Below the pieces are notes generated by a model. It was not told where the DNA came from, searched no databases, and saw only the letters and a list, made by a program, of their open reading frames with translations. Below are positions 26,201 through 32,425 of a stretch of 64,000 nt of DNA, piece after piece. The stretch lies in assembly GCF_900110135.1 (NCBI RefSeq), contig NZ_FOCO01000010.1, forward strand, positions 1 to 64,000, given 5' to 3'. The first letter of the stretch is position 1; each line of letters opens with the position of its first letter. The stretch comes from Pseudorhodobacter antarcticus (GTDB lineage Bacteria > Pseudomonadota > Alphaproteobacteria > Rhodobacterales > Rhodobacteraceae). The position numbers and the translations under genes were made by a program.

Positions 26201-26612
26201 TTTGGGCCTCGCGCCGCTGCTCTATGAACGATCATCCCAAGCGGAATTTTTGCGCCCCACGGTTATCACGCTTGTCTATGGCTTGGGGTTCGGGATGTTT
26301 TTGGTCTTGCTGCTGGTGCCCGCCGTTCTGGCAGTGCAGGCCGATTTTGGCCGCCAAATCCGCGCCCTGCGCCGCGGCTTGCGTGCCACCGCCGCGCCGC
26401 GCGCCCGCGCCATGCTGTGGGGGGCACTGGCCCTGATTTTGGCTTGGTTCGCGGTCACGCTGGGGTGGTTTACGGCCACGGGGACTGCCCTTGGGCCAAT
26501 GCCCACCACCGCCGCCGCGCAGTTTGGTCTGTTCATGGCAGGGGTTTTGGGCATCCTTTTGGCCACGATTGCCCTGTCGCTGCTGGCCCCGCGTTTTGGG
26601 GCCAGCAGATAG
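23250..26612 (+). CDS. RND efflux permease (AcrB superfamily)
   Basis: The 1120-residue proton-driven pump has the HAE-RND layout. TM1 is at about residues 20-40. A large periplasmic porter domain follows, then TM2-6 with LGIVVDDAIVVGEH (about 390-403), whose Asp pair is the proton relay. A second porter and docking domain comes next, then TM8-12 with MTGIIINDSIVLVSTIDE (about 935-952). After TM12 the chain continues for about 100 residues with two further hydrophobic stretches (MLWGALALILAWFAVTLGWFT and LFMAGVLGILLATIALSLLA), so a longer C-terminus than AcrB. It forms an operon with the adaptor; no TolC-type gene is adjacent. Confidence 0.9.
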   Translation: MTTRPIPRGILSTFTRHRTLSNLLLAVMIVAGLAAATRIRAQFFPDVIISEVTVTTTWSGAGAEDVDRAIVQTLEPALLSIDGVTDVTSLSSEGRARITLEFEPGVDLQQATDDVQAAVDAIRTLPDDADDPQVRRGAWRDRVTDVVITGPVGVAQLGRFADEFTARLFAAGITRTTIQGLASPEIMVEIPSIALIRHDVTMADIATAIAARVQSAPAGDVGSGAARVRTGIEARDPDAIRAIVLRQAADGTTLTIGDVADVRASAPDRGRATFIGPNPAMTVRVDRNDTGDAIKMQAEVQDVVDELAPLMPAGTKIELVRARAEYISGRLNLLLDNALMGLGLVVILLFLFLNVRTALWVALGIPVSLMAALAVMYGFGLTLNMISLFALIITLGIVVDDAIVVGEHADFRARHLGESPVEAAENAASRMAMPVIASTLTTVIAFAGLVTIGGRFGALIADIPFTVIAVLLASLVECFLILPNHMAHALRAAKDAAWYDWPSRQTNRGLQWLIRTTIRPLVAIIIRARMATIALAVLLLASQAALFISGDLKFRFFNSPEQSSISGNFAMLPGATRRDTLAMMRELQRATDTVNARYVAEHGATPTTLVLAEIGGGSGRGLSSADTKDADLLGGLSIELIDQDDRPYTTAAYLSDLQDEVQNHPLLEELSFRGGRFGPGGDALSVDMSGAEATVLKAAAESLKTTMAAFPEVSALEDSLSYDKDELVLSLTPQGQALGFDTQTLGRALRDRLNGIEAATFPDGPRSAAIRVELPASELTADFLDSTQLRAAPGVYVPLGDIVTVTRQSGFSTIRRENGLRIVTVSGDVAEDDPARAAEVQRALTAEILPKLEQDFGITTRQSGLAEQEREFLGDAGLGFLLCLLGIYMVLAWVFASWTRPVVVMVVIPFGLIGAIYGHHAWGVPMSLFSIVGMIGMTGIIINDSIVLVSTIDEYAKKRGLYPAIIDAVADRLRPVFLTTATTVLGLAPLLYERSSQAEFLRPTVITLVYGLGFGMFLVLLLVPAVLAVQADFGRQIRALRRGLRATAAPRARAMLWGALALILAWFAVTLGWFTATGTALGPMPTTAAAQFGLFMAGVLGILLATIALSLLAPRFGASR

Positions 26613-26626
26613 CGGCGTGCCGCCGC
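26612..26626 (+). terminator. GCGGCG/CGCCGC hairpin after the RND permease gene
   Basis: GCGGCG (26612-26617) and CGCCGC (26621-26626) form a perfect 6-bp stem with a 3-base loop directly at the stop codon. No T-run follows. It lies between convergent genes and is followed at 26640 by a copy of the AGGTATTT motif. Confidence 0.4.
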
Positions 26627-26639
26627 TGGCCTGCGGCGC

Positions 26640-26660
26640 AGGTATTTGGGCCAATACGAA
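26640..26660 (+). repeat. Copy of the AGGTATTT..CCAA intergenic motif
   Basis: AGGTATTTGGGCCAATACGA lies between the convergent RND permease and alpha/beta hydrolase genes. It shares the core AGGTATTTnnnCCAA with sites at 18060, 43882 (variant) and 61882-61948. Confidence 0.6.
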
Positions 26661-26669
26661 ATAGCAAGA

Positions 26670-27446
26670 TCACAGCGTAGCGATCAGCGCTGTGACCAGA
26701 TCGGATGCAGGATCCTCCATCGCGTCGATCACATCGAAATGATGTTTGCCGGGGGCGACGGTCCAATCGCAGGCCCAGTTTTCGGACAAGAGCCGCGCTT
26801 GCCATAAAAAACTGGGACGCTCGCCGCCGCCGACCCAGACATGGGATGAGATGTTGGGTTTAAGGTTCAGCCGTGCGGGGCTTTCTGCCGCAATCTCTGC
26901 CGCATCCAGCCGCAAATCAGTGTGCATTTTGGTGTGCGTCAACGGCTCCAACTCCGCCACCGGCGAAATCGGCACCACGCGCACCACGCCGGGCACCTCC
27001 AGATCGATGCAACCCATGCGCGCCGCCAAATGCCCGCCCGCCGAATGGCCCGTGACCACCTGCAGCCCCGGCACGCGGGCCGCAATCACCGCCAGCGCGC
27101 GCACCATTTCCTGCGTCATACCTGCAATCCGCGCGTCAGGGGCCAGCGTGTATCCGGGCATCGCACAGGCCCAGCCGCGCGCCAGCACCCCCGCCGCCAA
27201 ATGCGACCACAGGCTGGGATCGAACCGCAGCCAATATCCGCCATGAATGAAGGTCACACAGCCGCGCACCGCGCCTTCGGGCAGGAACAAATCCCCCCGC
27301 TGCCGCGCCCCCGGACCGTATTCAAACGCATGCGCCCGCGCGCCCAAACTGGCGCGAAACGCCGCCGCCCGCGCCGCCCAGCGTGCAGGATACGCATCCG
27401 CCCCCGCAATAAACGCCCCGTTGGCATAAGCCAAATCCATATCCAT
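26670..27446 (-). CDS. Alpha/beta hydrolase (kynurenine-formamidase-like)
   Basis: A 258-residue cytoplasmic esterase-like enzyme. The oxyanion motif HGGYW (about residue 70) and the nucleophile elbow GHSAGGH (about 145) place it with bacterial kynurenine formamidase/esterase-like members of the alpha/beta hydrolase fold. The catalytic His is likely in GKHHFDVIDAME (about 235). The substrate is unknown, and no tryptophan-degradation genes are nearby. The ATG at 27446 is chosen because upstream frame residues are arginine-rich and run into the gabD promoter. Divergent from gabD. Confidence 0.83.
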   Translation of the reverse strand: MDMDLAYANGAFIAGADAYPARWAARAAAFRASLGARAHAFEYGPGARQRGDLFLPEGAVRGCVTFIHGGYWLRFDPSLWSHLAAGVLARGWACAMPGYTLAPDARIAGMTQEMVRALAVIAARVPGLQVVTGHSAGGHLAARMGCIDLEVPGVVRVVPISPVAELEPLTHTKMHTDLRLDAAEIAAESPARLNLKPNISSHVWVGGGERPSFLWQARLLSENWACDWTVAPGKHHFDVIDAMEDPASDLVTALIATL

Positions 27447-27519
27447 CGCGCACCCCCTCGCCCTAGACTTCCCCGCCCGCCCATGATTTGCATAGTCCAA
27501 ACCGAAATGGGAGGCCCGA

Positions 27520-28998
27520 ATGACCAACACCGCAACCGACCTGCGCGCCATGCTGAAAGACCCCAGCCTTTTGGAAACCCGCGCTTATGTCGCAGGCGAA
27601 TGGATTGCCGCCGATGATGGCGCGGTGTTTGAGGTGACAAACCCCGCGCGCGGCGATGTGATTTGCACCGTGCCCAACCTTGGCCGCGATGAGACGGCCC
27701 GCGCCATTGCCGCAGCCGACGTGGCGATGAAAGATTGGGCCGCCCGCCCCGCCAAAGAACGCGCCAACATTCTGCGCGCGTGGTATAATTTGATGATGGC
27801 GAACCAAGACGATCTTGGTGCAATTCTGACCGCTGAGATGGGCAAACCGCTGGCGGAGGCCAAGGGCGAGGTCGCATATGGCGCCAGTTTCATCGAATGG
27901 TTCGCCGAGGAGGCCAAGCGCGTTTACGGCGAAACCATCCCCGGCCATATGCGCGACAAACGCATTACCGTTTTGAAACAACCCATTGGGGTCGTAGGCT
28001 CCATCACCCCATGGAATTTCCCCAATGCCATGATCACCCGCAAATGTGGCCCGGCCCTTGCTGCGGGCTGTGGTTTTGTGGCGCGTCCCGCCGCTGAAAC
28101 CCCGCTGTCGGCACTGGCGCTTGCGGTATTGGCCGACCGTGCGGGCCTGCCCAAAGGTATCTTTTCGGTCATCACCTCCAAAAAATCATCCGACATCGGC
28201 AAAGAGTTTTGCGAAAACCCAACCGTGCGCAAACTCACCTTCACAGGCTCCACCGAAGTGGGGCGAATTTTGCTAAAACAAGCCGCCGATCAGGTCATGA
28301 AATGTTCGATGGAACTGGGTGGCAACGCGCCGTTCATCGTGTTTGATGACGCCGATCTGGACGCGGCGGTGATCGGGGCGATGGCATCAAAATTCCGCAA
28401 CAACGGGCAAACTTGCGTTTGTGCGAATCGGATTTATGTGCAGGTCGGGGTCTATGACGCGTTTGCCGCCAAACTCGCTGCTGCTTTGGCCAAAACAAAA
28501 GTCGGTGACGGGCTGACCGAGGCGGTGGAATTTGGCCCGCTGGTCAACACCGCCGCAATCGACAAGGTCGAAGAACACATCAAAGACGCCGTTGCCAAAG
28601 GTGCGAAAATCCTGACCGGCGGCAACCGCCACGCGCTGGGTGGGTCGTATTTTGAACCCACCATCCTGACCGGCGTTACCCAAGATATGCTGGTCGCACA
28701 GGAAGAAACCTTTGGCCCCATGGCGCCTTTGTTCAAATTCGACACCGAAGACCAAGTGATCGGCTACGCCAACGACACCATCTTTGGCCTCGCCGCCTAT
28801 TTTTACGCCCAAAACATCGGCACCATCACCCGCGTCCAAGAGGCGCTGGAATACGGCATCGTTGGCGTCAACACCGGCATCATCTCTACCGAGGTGGCCC
28901 CCTTTGGCGGCGTCAAACAATCCGGTTTGGGCCGTGAAGGGTCGCATCACGGGATGGAGGATTATCTGGAGATGAAATACATCTGTCTGTCCGTCTAA
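27520..28998 (+). CDS. gabD: Succinate-semialdehyde dehydrogenase, NAD(P)-dependent
   Basis: GabD oxidises succinate semialdehyde to succinate, the last step of GABA degradation. The 492-residue aldehyde dehydrogenase has PWNFP (about residue 163), FTGSTEVGRIL (about 240), MELGGNAPFIVFDDADLDAAV (about 263-283) and the catalytic region NNGQTCVCANRIYV with Cys299 and a second Cys301. That Cys-x-Cys pair is typical of bacterial SSADH. GGGAGG precedes the ATG. No GABA transaminase lies next to it. A hairpin follows. Confidence 0.92.
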   Translation: MTNTATDLRAMLKDPSLLETRAYVAGEWIAADDGAVFEVTNPARGDVICTVPNLGRDETARAIAAADVAMKDWAARPAKERANILRAWYNLMMANQDDLGAILTAEMGKPLAEAKGEVAYGASFIEWFAEEAKRVYGETIPGHMRDKRITVLKQPIGVVGSITPWNFPNAMITRKCGPALAAGCGFVARPAAETPLSALALAVLADRAGLPKGIFSVITSKKSSDIGKEFCENPTVRKLTFTGSTEVGRILLKQAADQVMKCSMELGGNAPFIVFDDADLDAAVIGAMASKFRNNGQTCVCANRIYVQVGVYDAFAAKLAAALAKTKVGDGLTEAVEFGPLVNTAAIDKVEEHIKDAVAKGAKILTGGNRHALGGSYFEPTILTGVTQDMLVAQEETFGPMAPLFKFDTEDQVIGYANDTIFGLAAYFYAQNIGTITRVQEALEYGIVGVNTGIISTEVAPFGGVKQSGLGREGSHHGMEDYLEMKYICLSV

Positions 28999-29025
28999 CC
29001 CCAAAATCCTAACCCCAAAACCCCC

Positions 29026-29058
29026 GCGATAACGCCCCAAATCCGGCGGTGTTATCGC
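29026..29058 (+). terminator. Hairpin after gabD
   Basis: GCGATAAC (29026-29033) pairs perfectly with GTTATCGC (29051-29058), with GCC/GGC pairs inside. It begins 28 bp after the gabD stop. The following ATATCACC is not T-rich, so it may act as a stabilising or Rho-assisted structure. Confidence 0.5.
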
Positions 29059-29150
29059 ATATCACCCCACCGCTTTTGCCTATCAAACCGCCAACAGTCA
29101 TTCTCCTCTCATCGCCCCACCTGCAAAGGCGCGCCATGAAAGGACCAACC

Positions 29151-29696
29151 ATGCTGCTGAAAACCAAACTCATCGCCACTCTCACCGCGCTGTCGCTAAC
29201 CATCGCCGCCCCCGCCCACGCCTTGGGCAAGAATGAGCGTAATGTGCTGAAAGGGGTCGCGGCCACCGTGATCATCGGCGCGATCGTAAATGACCTGAAC
29301 AACAAAAACGCCCAAACGCGCCATGTTGAACAGCCCAGCCACCGGGGCCGTTACGTCGAACCGCAATACGTCCAGCCGCGCTATGTCGAACCGCGTTACG
29401 TCCAACCCCGCTATGTCGAACCCCGGCACAGCGAACCCCGCCGCGTCAAATCCCACTACGGCTCCAGCGTTCACAACACCGCCGCTGCCAAAGTTTTCAA
29501 CAATTACTCCCGCGCGGAACGTGTGGAAATTCAGCGCCAACTGGCCCGCCATGGCTATTACCACGGCAGCTATGATGGTGCTTTTGGCCCGCGCACGCAC
29601 CGCGCCATCGCCGCATTTGCCCGCGACTACGGCAACCACAACGCGCTGGACACCCGCCGGGGTGCCTACCGGGTGTATGAGGCGCTGCTGGGCTAA
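29151..29696 (+). CDS. Secreted peptidoglycan-binding-like protein with YV-E/Q-P repeats
   Basis: A 181-residue exported protein. The signal peptide is MLLKTKLIATLTALSLTIAAPAHA; AAAGGA lies about eight bases before the ATG at 29151 (an ATG at 29136 is also in frame). Residues about 65-95 are a five-residue tandem repeat (RYVEP, QYVQP, RYVEP, RYVQP, RYVEP, RHSEP). The C-terminal 70 residues resemble the PG_binding_1 fold (EIQRQLARHGYYHGSYDGAFGPRTHRAIAAFARDYG). The likely role is binding cell-wall glycan or a related polymer outside the cytoplasm. No catalytic domain is present. Confidence 0.78.
   Translation: MLLKTKLIATLTALSLTIAAPAHALGKNERNVLKGVAATVIIGAIVNDLNNKNAQTRHVEQPSHRGRYVEPQYVQPRYVEPRYVQPRYVEPRHSEPRRVKSHYGSSVHNTAAAKVFNNYSRAERVEIQRQLARHGYYHGSYDGAFGPRTHRAIAAFARDYGNHNALDTRRGAYRVYEALLG
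29350..29439 (+). repeat. 15-bp tandem repeat array inside the PG-binding-like gene
   Basis: About six imperfect 15-bp units encode the alternating pentapeptides RYVEP/RYVQP and end in degenerate RHSEP. The unit length is a multiple of three, so gain or loss keeps the frame and would change the linker length. Confidence 0.7.
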
Positions 29697-29710
29697 GCCC
29701 TGAAACGCAA

Positions 29711-29740
29711 ATGGGGGCGGCCATCGCTGGCCACCCCCAT
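29711..29740. terminator. Bidirectional terminator between the PG-binding-like gene and cspA
   Basis: ATGGGGG-C-GGCCA (29711-29723) pairs with TGGCC-A-CCCCCAT (29728-29740) in a near-perfect 12-bp stem between two convergent genes. There is little T on either side, but the stability and position support a shared transcription end. Confidence 0.65.
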
Positions 29741-29761
29741 CCAATTCCGCCAAAAGGCAGA

Positions 29762-29968
29762 TTATGCCAGCGACAGGTTCACTGCCGACTCGCGGCCATC
29801 ACGGCCGGATTCGATATCAAACGTCACGGCTTGGCCGTCGTCCAACTGGCGAATCCCAGCGCTTTCCAACGCCGACACATGCACGAACACGTCGCGCGCG
29901 CCGCCAGCTGGTGCGATAAACCCAAAACCTTTGGTTGCATTAAACCATTTCACGGTGCCATTGGCCAT
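29762..29968 (-). CDS. cspA: Cold-shock protein (CspA family)
   Basis: A 68-residue single-strand nucleic-acid-binding protein that acts as an RNA chaperone. It has RNP1 (KGFGFIAP) and RNP2 (VFVHVSAL) with the aromatic residues F, F and H in place, and the start [18 protein letters not shown] is typical of the family. GAAGGAG lies seven bases upstream of the ATG at 29968. The upstream 230 bp hold no gene and probably include a long leader, which in CspA-type genes controls temperature-dependent translation. Confidence 0.93.
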   Translation of the reverse strand: MANGTVKWFNATKGFGFIAPAGGARDVFVHVSALESAGIRQLDDGQAVTFDIESGRDGRESAVNLSLA

Positions 29969-30199
29969 CGTGTATACTCCTTCAGTTCGCTGCCCGCAAA
30001 ACGCAGCAGCCCGGCTCTGTCAGATCAAGATCGAAAGACTGAAAGCCGCAAGGGAACCAGAAGGTCGAAAAAGAAAGCGTCGCACCCGCTACATAGGCCC
30101 GCCCCCCCCCGATTGCAAGGGGAGGTGACACCCCCCCTCCCCTTGCGCCAATCCGCGCGCCCCCCTACCCTTGCCAAACCCAACCCAAAAGGCCGCTAT
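29969..30199 (-). promoter_or_regulatory. Upstream region of cspA and terB-like gene
   Basis: This 231-bp divergent region has no ORF of interest. On the cspA strand the last part contains the GAAGGAG ribosome-binding site, and the preceding purine/pyrimidine-alternating part could be the 5' leader. I see no clear -10/-35 pair. The part next to the TerB-like gene is C-rich with runs of 8-9 C. Confidence 0.35.
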
Positions 30200-30646
30200 A
30201 TGTTCGACCGCATCCTTACGCTGTTCGCCCCCGTGCAATCTTACCGCACGCCCTTACCGCCCGCCGATGCACAACACGCGCTTGGCGCGCTGCTGGTCCG
30301 CGTGGCCCAAGCTGACCGCGCCTATCTGTTCCAAGAGGTGGAACGGATTGACCGCATCCTTACCAAACGCTTTGCCCTTTCCCCGCTGGACGCTGCCAAA
30401 ATGCGCGCAGGCTGCGAACGGTTGGCCGCCGAAATGCCCGATACAGACGCCCTTACCGCCATTTTGCACGAGGTGATCAGCCAACAAGACCGCGAGGATA
30501 CGCTGCTGGCGCTCTGGCAGGTCGTCTATGCCGATGGGCACCAACATGAGGATGAAAACGAACTGGTAACTTTGGTGCAAACCGCCCTTGGCGTTGATGC
30601 CGCCACCTGCGCCCGCTTGCGCAGCACCGCCCGCGCCGCCGCCTAA
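30200..30646 (+). CDS. TerB-family protein
   Basis: A 148-residue helical protein of the TerB (TerB_N-less, DjlA-like) family, with the acidic metal-binding helices VAQADRAYLFQEVERIDRIL (about residues 33-52) and LALWQVVYADGHQHEDENELV (about 103-123). In this family conserved Asp/Glu residues coordinate a divalent ion. TerB proteins occur in tellurite-resistance and general stress modules, and their molecular role is not settled. A vWA gene lies 2 kb downstream on the same strand with two unknown genes and an ECF sigma gene between. Start ATG at 30200; a long frame extension to 29711 is antisense to cspA. Confidence 0.82.
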   Translation: MFDRILTLFAPVQSYRTPLPPADAQHALGALLVRVAQADRAYLFQEVERIDRILTKRFALSPLDAAKMRAGCERLAAEMPDTDALTAILHEVISQQDREDTLLALWQVVYADGHQHEDENELVTLVQTALGVDAATCARLRSTARAAA

Positions 30647-30657
30647 ACGCCGCCTAA

Positions 30658-30690
30658 CCGCCCACCCTTTGGCAAAACAGGGCGGCTTTT
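30658..30690 (+). terminator. Terminator after the TerB-like gene
   Basis: CCGCCC (30658-30663) pairs with GGGCGG (30680-30685), followed by CTTTT (30686-30690), 11 bp after the stop codon. Confidence 0.6.
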
Positions 30691-30854
30691 CGCCCACCCC
30701 ACCCAGCGTGAACTCTCTGCGCCAATCCCCGCCGACCGCCCCCCGCGGTTTCGGCGGTTTCGCGCAGCCCGCACCGCTGCGCACGACCATGCCTTGCGCC
30801 TGCCCCCCCCTTTGCCCCCATGCTGCGCCAAACCGCCATGCAAAAGGGCCGCGC

Positions 30855-31232
30855 GTGCAAGACATCATCGAACCCATCCTTCACAAGGCCGCCGTGTGCG
30901 ACCTGACCCGCCCCATCCGCCAATCCGGCCTGTCCATCGGGGATGCCGCACAATTGCACCTGACCGAGGATGGTCACGTCACGGTCTGGGCCACCATCCG
31001 CCACCGCCGTTTTTTCCTGCCCCGCCGCACGCTGCTGGCCTTGGGGCAGCTTGGCGCGCAGGCGGCCCAAATCCTAACGCCAGCCTTGCGCCGGGGCGAC
31101 CATCTGCGCGTGCGCGTTGTGGGCCTGACGCCCGAACATCTGGCCCCCAACGGGCAGGCCGAAATGCATATTTCGGTTTGGGGCAATGCGCGCTACCTTC
31201 CCGCCCCCCTCACGCGCAAGGGCATCGGGTAA
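30855..31232 (+). CDS. Hypothetical protein (125 aa)
   Basis: I do not recognise this gene. The predicted start is the GTG at 30855 with AAGGG eight bases upstream; ATGs farther upstream are in frame but sit in Pro/Cys-rich non-coding-like sequence. The 125-residue product is soluble, with a mixed alpha/beta pattern and an Arg-rich middle (TIRHRRFFLPRRTLLALG), then LRRGDHLRVRVVGLTPEHLAPNGQAEMHISV near the end. Alternating hydrophobic strands there suggest a small beta barrel. No cysteine or metal motif is seen. It lies between the TerB-like gene and another unknown gene, about 80 bp apart. Confidence 0.5.
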   Translation: MQDIIEPILHKAAVCDLTRPIRQSGLSIGDAAQLHLTEDGHVTVWATIRHRRFFLPRRTLLALGQLGAQAAQILTPALRRGDHLRVRVVGLTPEHLAPNGQAEMHISVWGNARYLPAPLTRKGIG

Positions 31233-31312
31233 CCCCACCGCCTTCAGGCTTGCAACCCGCCCCCGCGCGGCTATCCTTTCGGCACATCCCGCAGTTTGCC
31301 AAAAGGTCGCTC

Positions 31313-31711
31313 ATGTTCCCCTCGCTTGATGATCTGCACGCCCAATTGACCCGCGACCACGGCGCAAAAACCGCCGCCCGCTTGCAGCCTCATGCGGTGC
31401 CCTGCCTTCTGTTGAACGGCGCCACCGCCAGCCCCTCTCAATTGGGCAGCCTGCCACGCATGGCGCGCGACACCGCGTGGCCGATGCGCACGCCCCCAAA
31501 ACCCGCGCCCCAAACAGATACAACAGCGCTTGACCCCGATATTCAATCCATCCGCCAAGATTGGGTATTGGCCAACCCCGATGTCCCGTTTGATGCAGAT
31601 GCCATCCGCGCCACCATCCTCATCCCCACCACTGCCCTTGCCACAGCCCTTGCCACAGCCCTTACAATTCACGACTTTTCGCTTTGCACATTGGTCTATC
31701 AACAAACCTAA
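31313..31711 (+). CDS. Hypothetical protein, possibly a truncated DUF1963-like protein
   Basis: A 132-residue frame with AAAAGG eight bases before the ATG. One stretch (SQLGSLPRMARDTAWP, about residues 42-57) resembles the opening motif of DUF1963/YwqG proteins (SKLGGLPYLPxxxxWP). The rest of that family, normally over 200 residues, is absent. The end is Ala/Thr-rich (ALATALATALTIHD), with a nine-base internal duplication, and then stops. It may be the remnant of a larger gene. The frame upstream to 30794 overlaps the previous gene and is not used. Confidence 0.45.
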   Translation: MFPSLDDLHAQLTRDHGAKTAARLQPHAVPCLLLNGATASPSQLGSLPRMARDTAWPMRTPPKPAPQTDTTALDPDIQSIRQDWVLANPDVPFDADAIRATILIPTTALATALATALTIHDFSLCTLVYQQT

Positions 31712-31879
31712 TCGCGATAAAACCCCTGCAAATCGCGCAATCCAAACCTTAAGATTTGGTTAACAAAAAATACGTTTCCAATCTAATACAATGGGTTAAC
31801 CGCCGCATCGCGCGCGATGCAAAACAAAACTGCACCCGCGACCAAGGATTGCGCCCGCCACCGCGTCTGATCTATCGTG

Positions 31880-32425
31880 ATGCTCATGGAAACCCCAGAT
31901 GAAATCCTCGCAGATGCCGCCGCCTCCGGCGACAGGGCGGCCTTTGGCCAGCTTTTGGCCCGCCATTATGACCGCATTTTCAGCCTGTCTTGGCGGCTCA
32001 CAGGCACCAAAACCGATGCCGAGGATTTGACCCAAGATATCTGCGCCGCCTTGCCCGCCAAACTTCAATCCTTTCGTGGGCAGGCCCGGTTTTCAACTTG
32101 GCTGTACCGGGTCACCGTGAACGCCGCCCATGATCGCCGCCGCCGCCGCGCCACCTATGCGCGCGCCACCACAGGCTGGGGCGACTGGGAAACCGCCCGC
32201 CAGACCGAAATATCCGAAGGGGCCACCGCCACCGATTGGCTGACCCAAGCCATGACCCAGCTTTCCCCCGAACTGCGCGACACCGTGGCCCTCACCTTGG
32301 GCGAGGACCTGACCCAAGCTGAGGCCGCCGCGATTCTTGGCCTGTCCGAAGGCACCATCGCCTGGCGCATGGCCGAGGTTAAAAAACACCTGCGCCGCAT
32401 CGCCGAACAGGAGGCCATTCAATGA
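31880..32425 (+). CDS. ECF-type RNA polymerase sigma factor
   Basis: A 181-residue ECF sigma factor that redirects RNA polymerase to a small stress regulon. Region 2 (about residues 20-85: LLARHYDRIFSLSWRLTGTKTDAEDLTQDIC..FSTWLYRVTVNAAHDRRRR) contains the -10 binding helix. Region 4 (about 120-172: LSPELRDTVALTLGEDLTQAEAAAILGLSEGTIAWRMAEVKKHLRRI) is the -35 helix-turn-helix. ATGs at 31880 and 31886 are both possible, and a GTG at 31877 is also in frame. The next gene, a membrane vWA protein, overlaps by ATGA, so it is the likely anti-sigma partner. Confidence 0.87.
   Translation: MLMETPDEILADAAASGDRAAFGQLLARHYDRIFSLSWRLTGTKTDAEDLTQDICAALPAKLQSFRGQARFSTWLYRVTVNAAHDRRRRRATYARATTGWGDWETARQTEISEGATATDWLTQAMTQLSPELRDTVALTLGEDLTQAEAAAILGLSEGTIAWRMAEVKKHLRRIAEQEAIQ

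Noticed and set aside
29350-29439. CRISPR-like array
   Set aside because: The units are 15 bp, contiguous, in frame and code for a protein repeat; there are no spacers and no cas genes.
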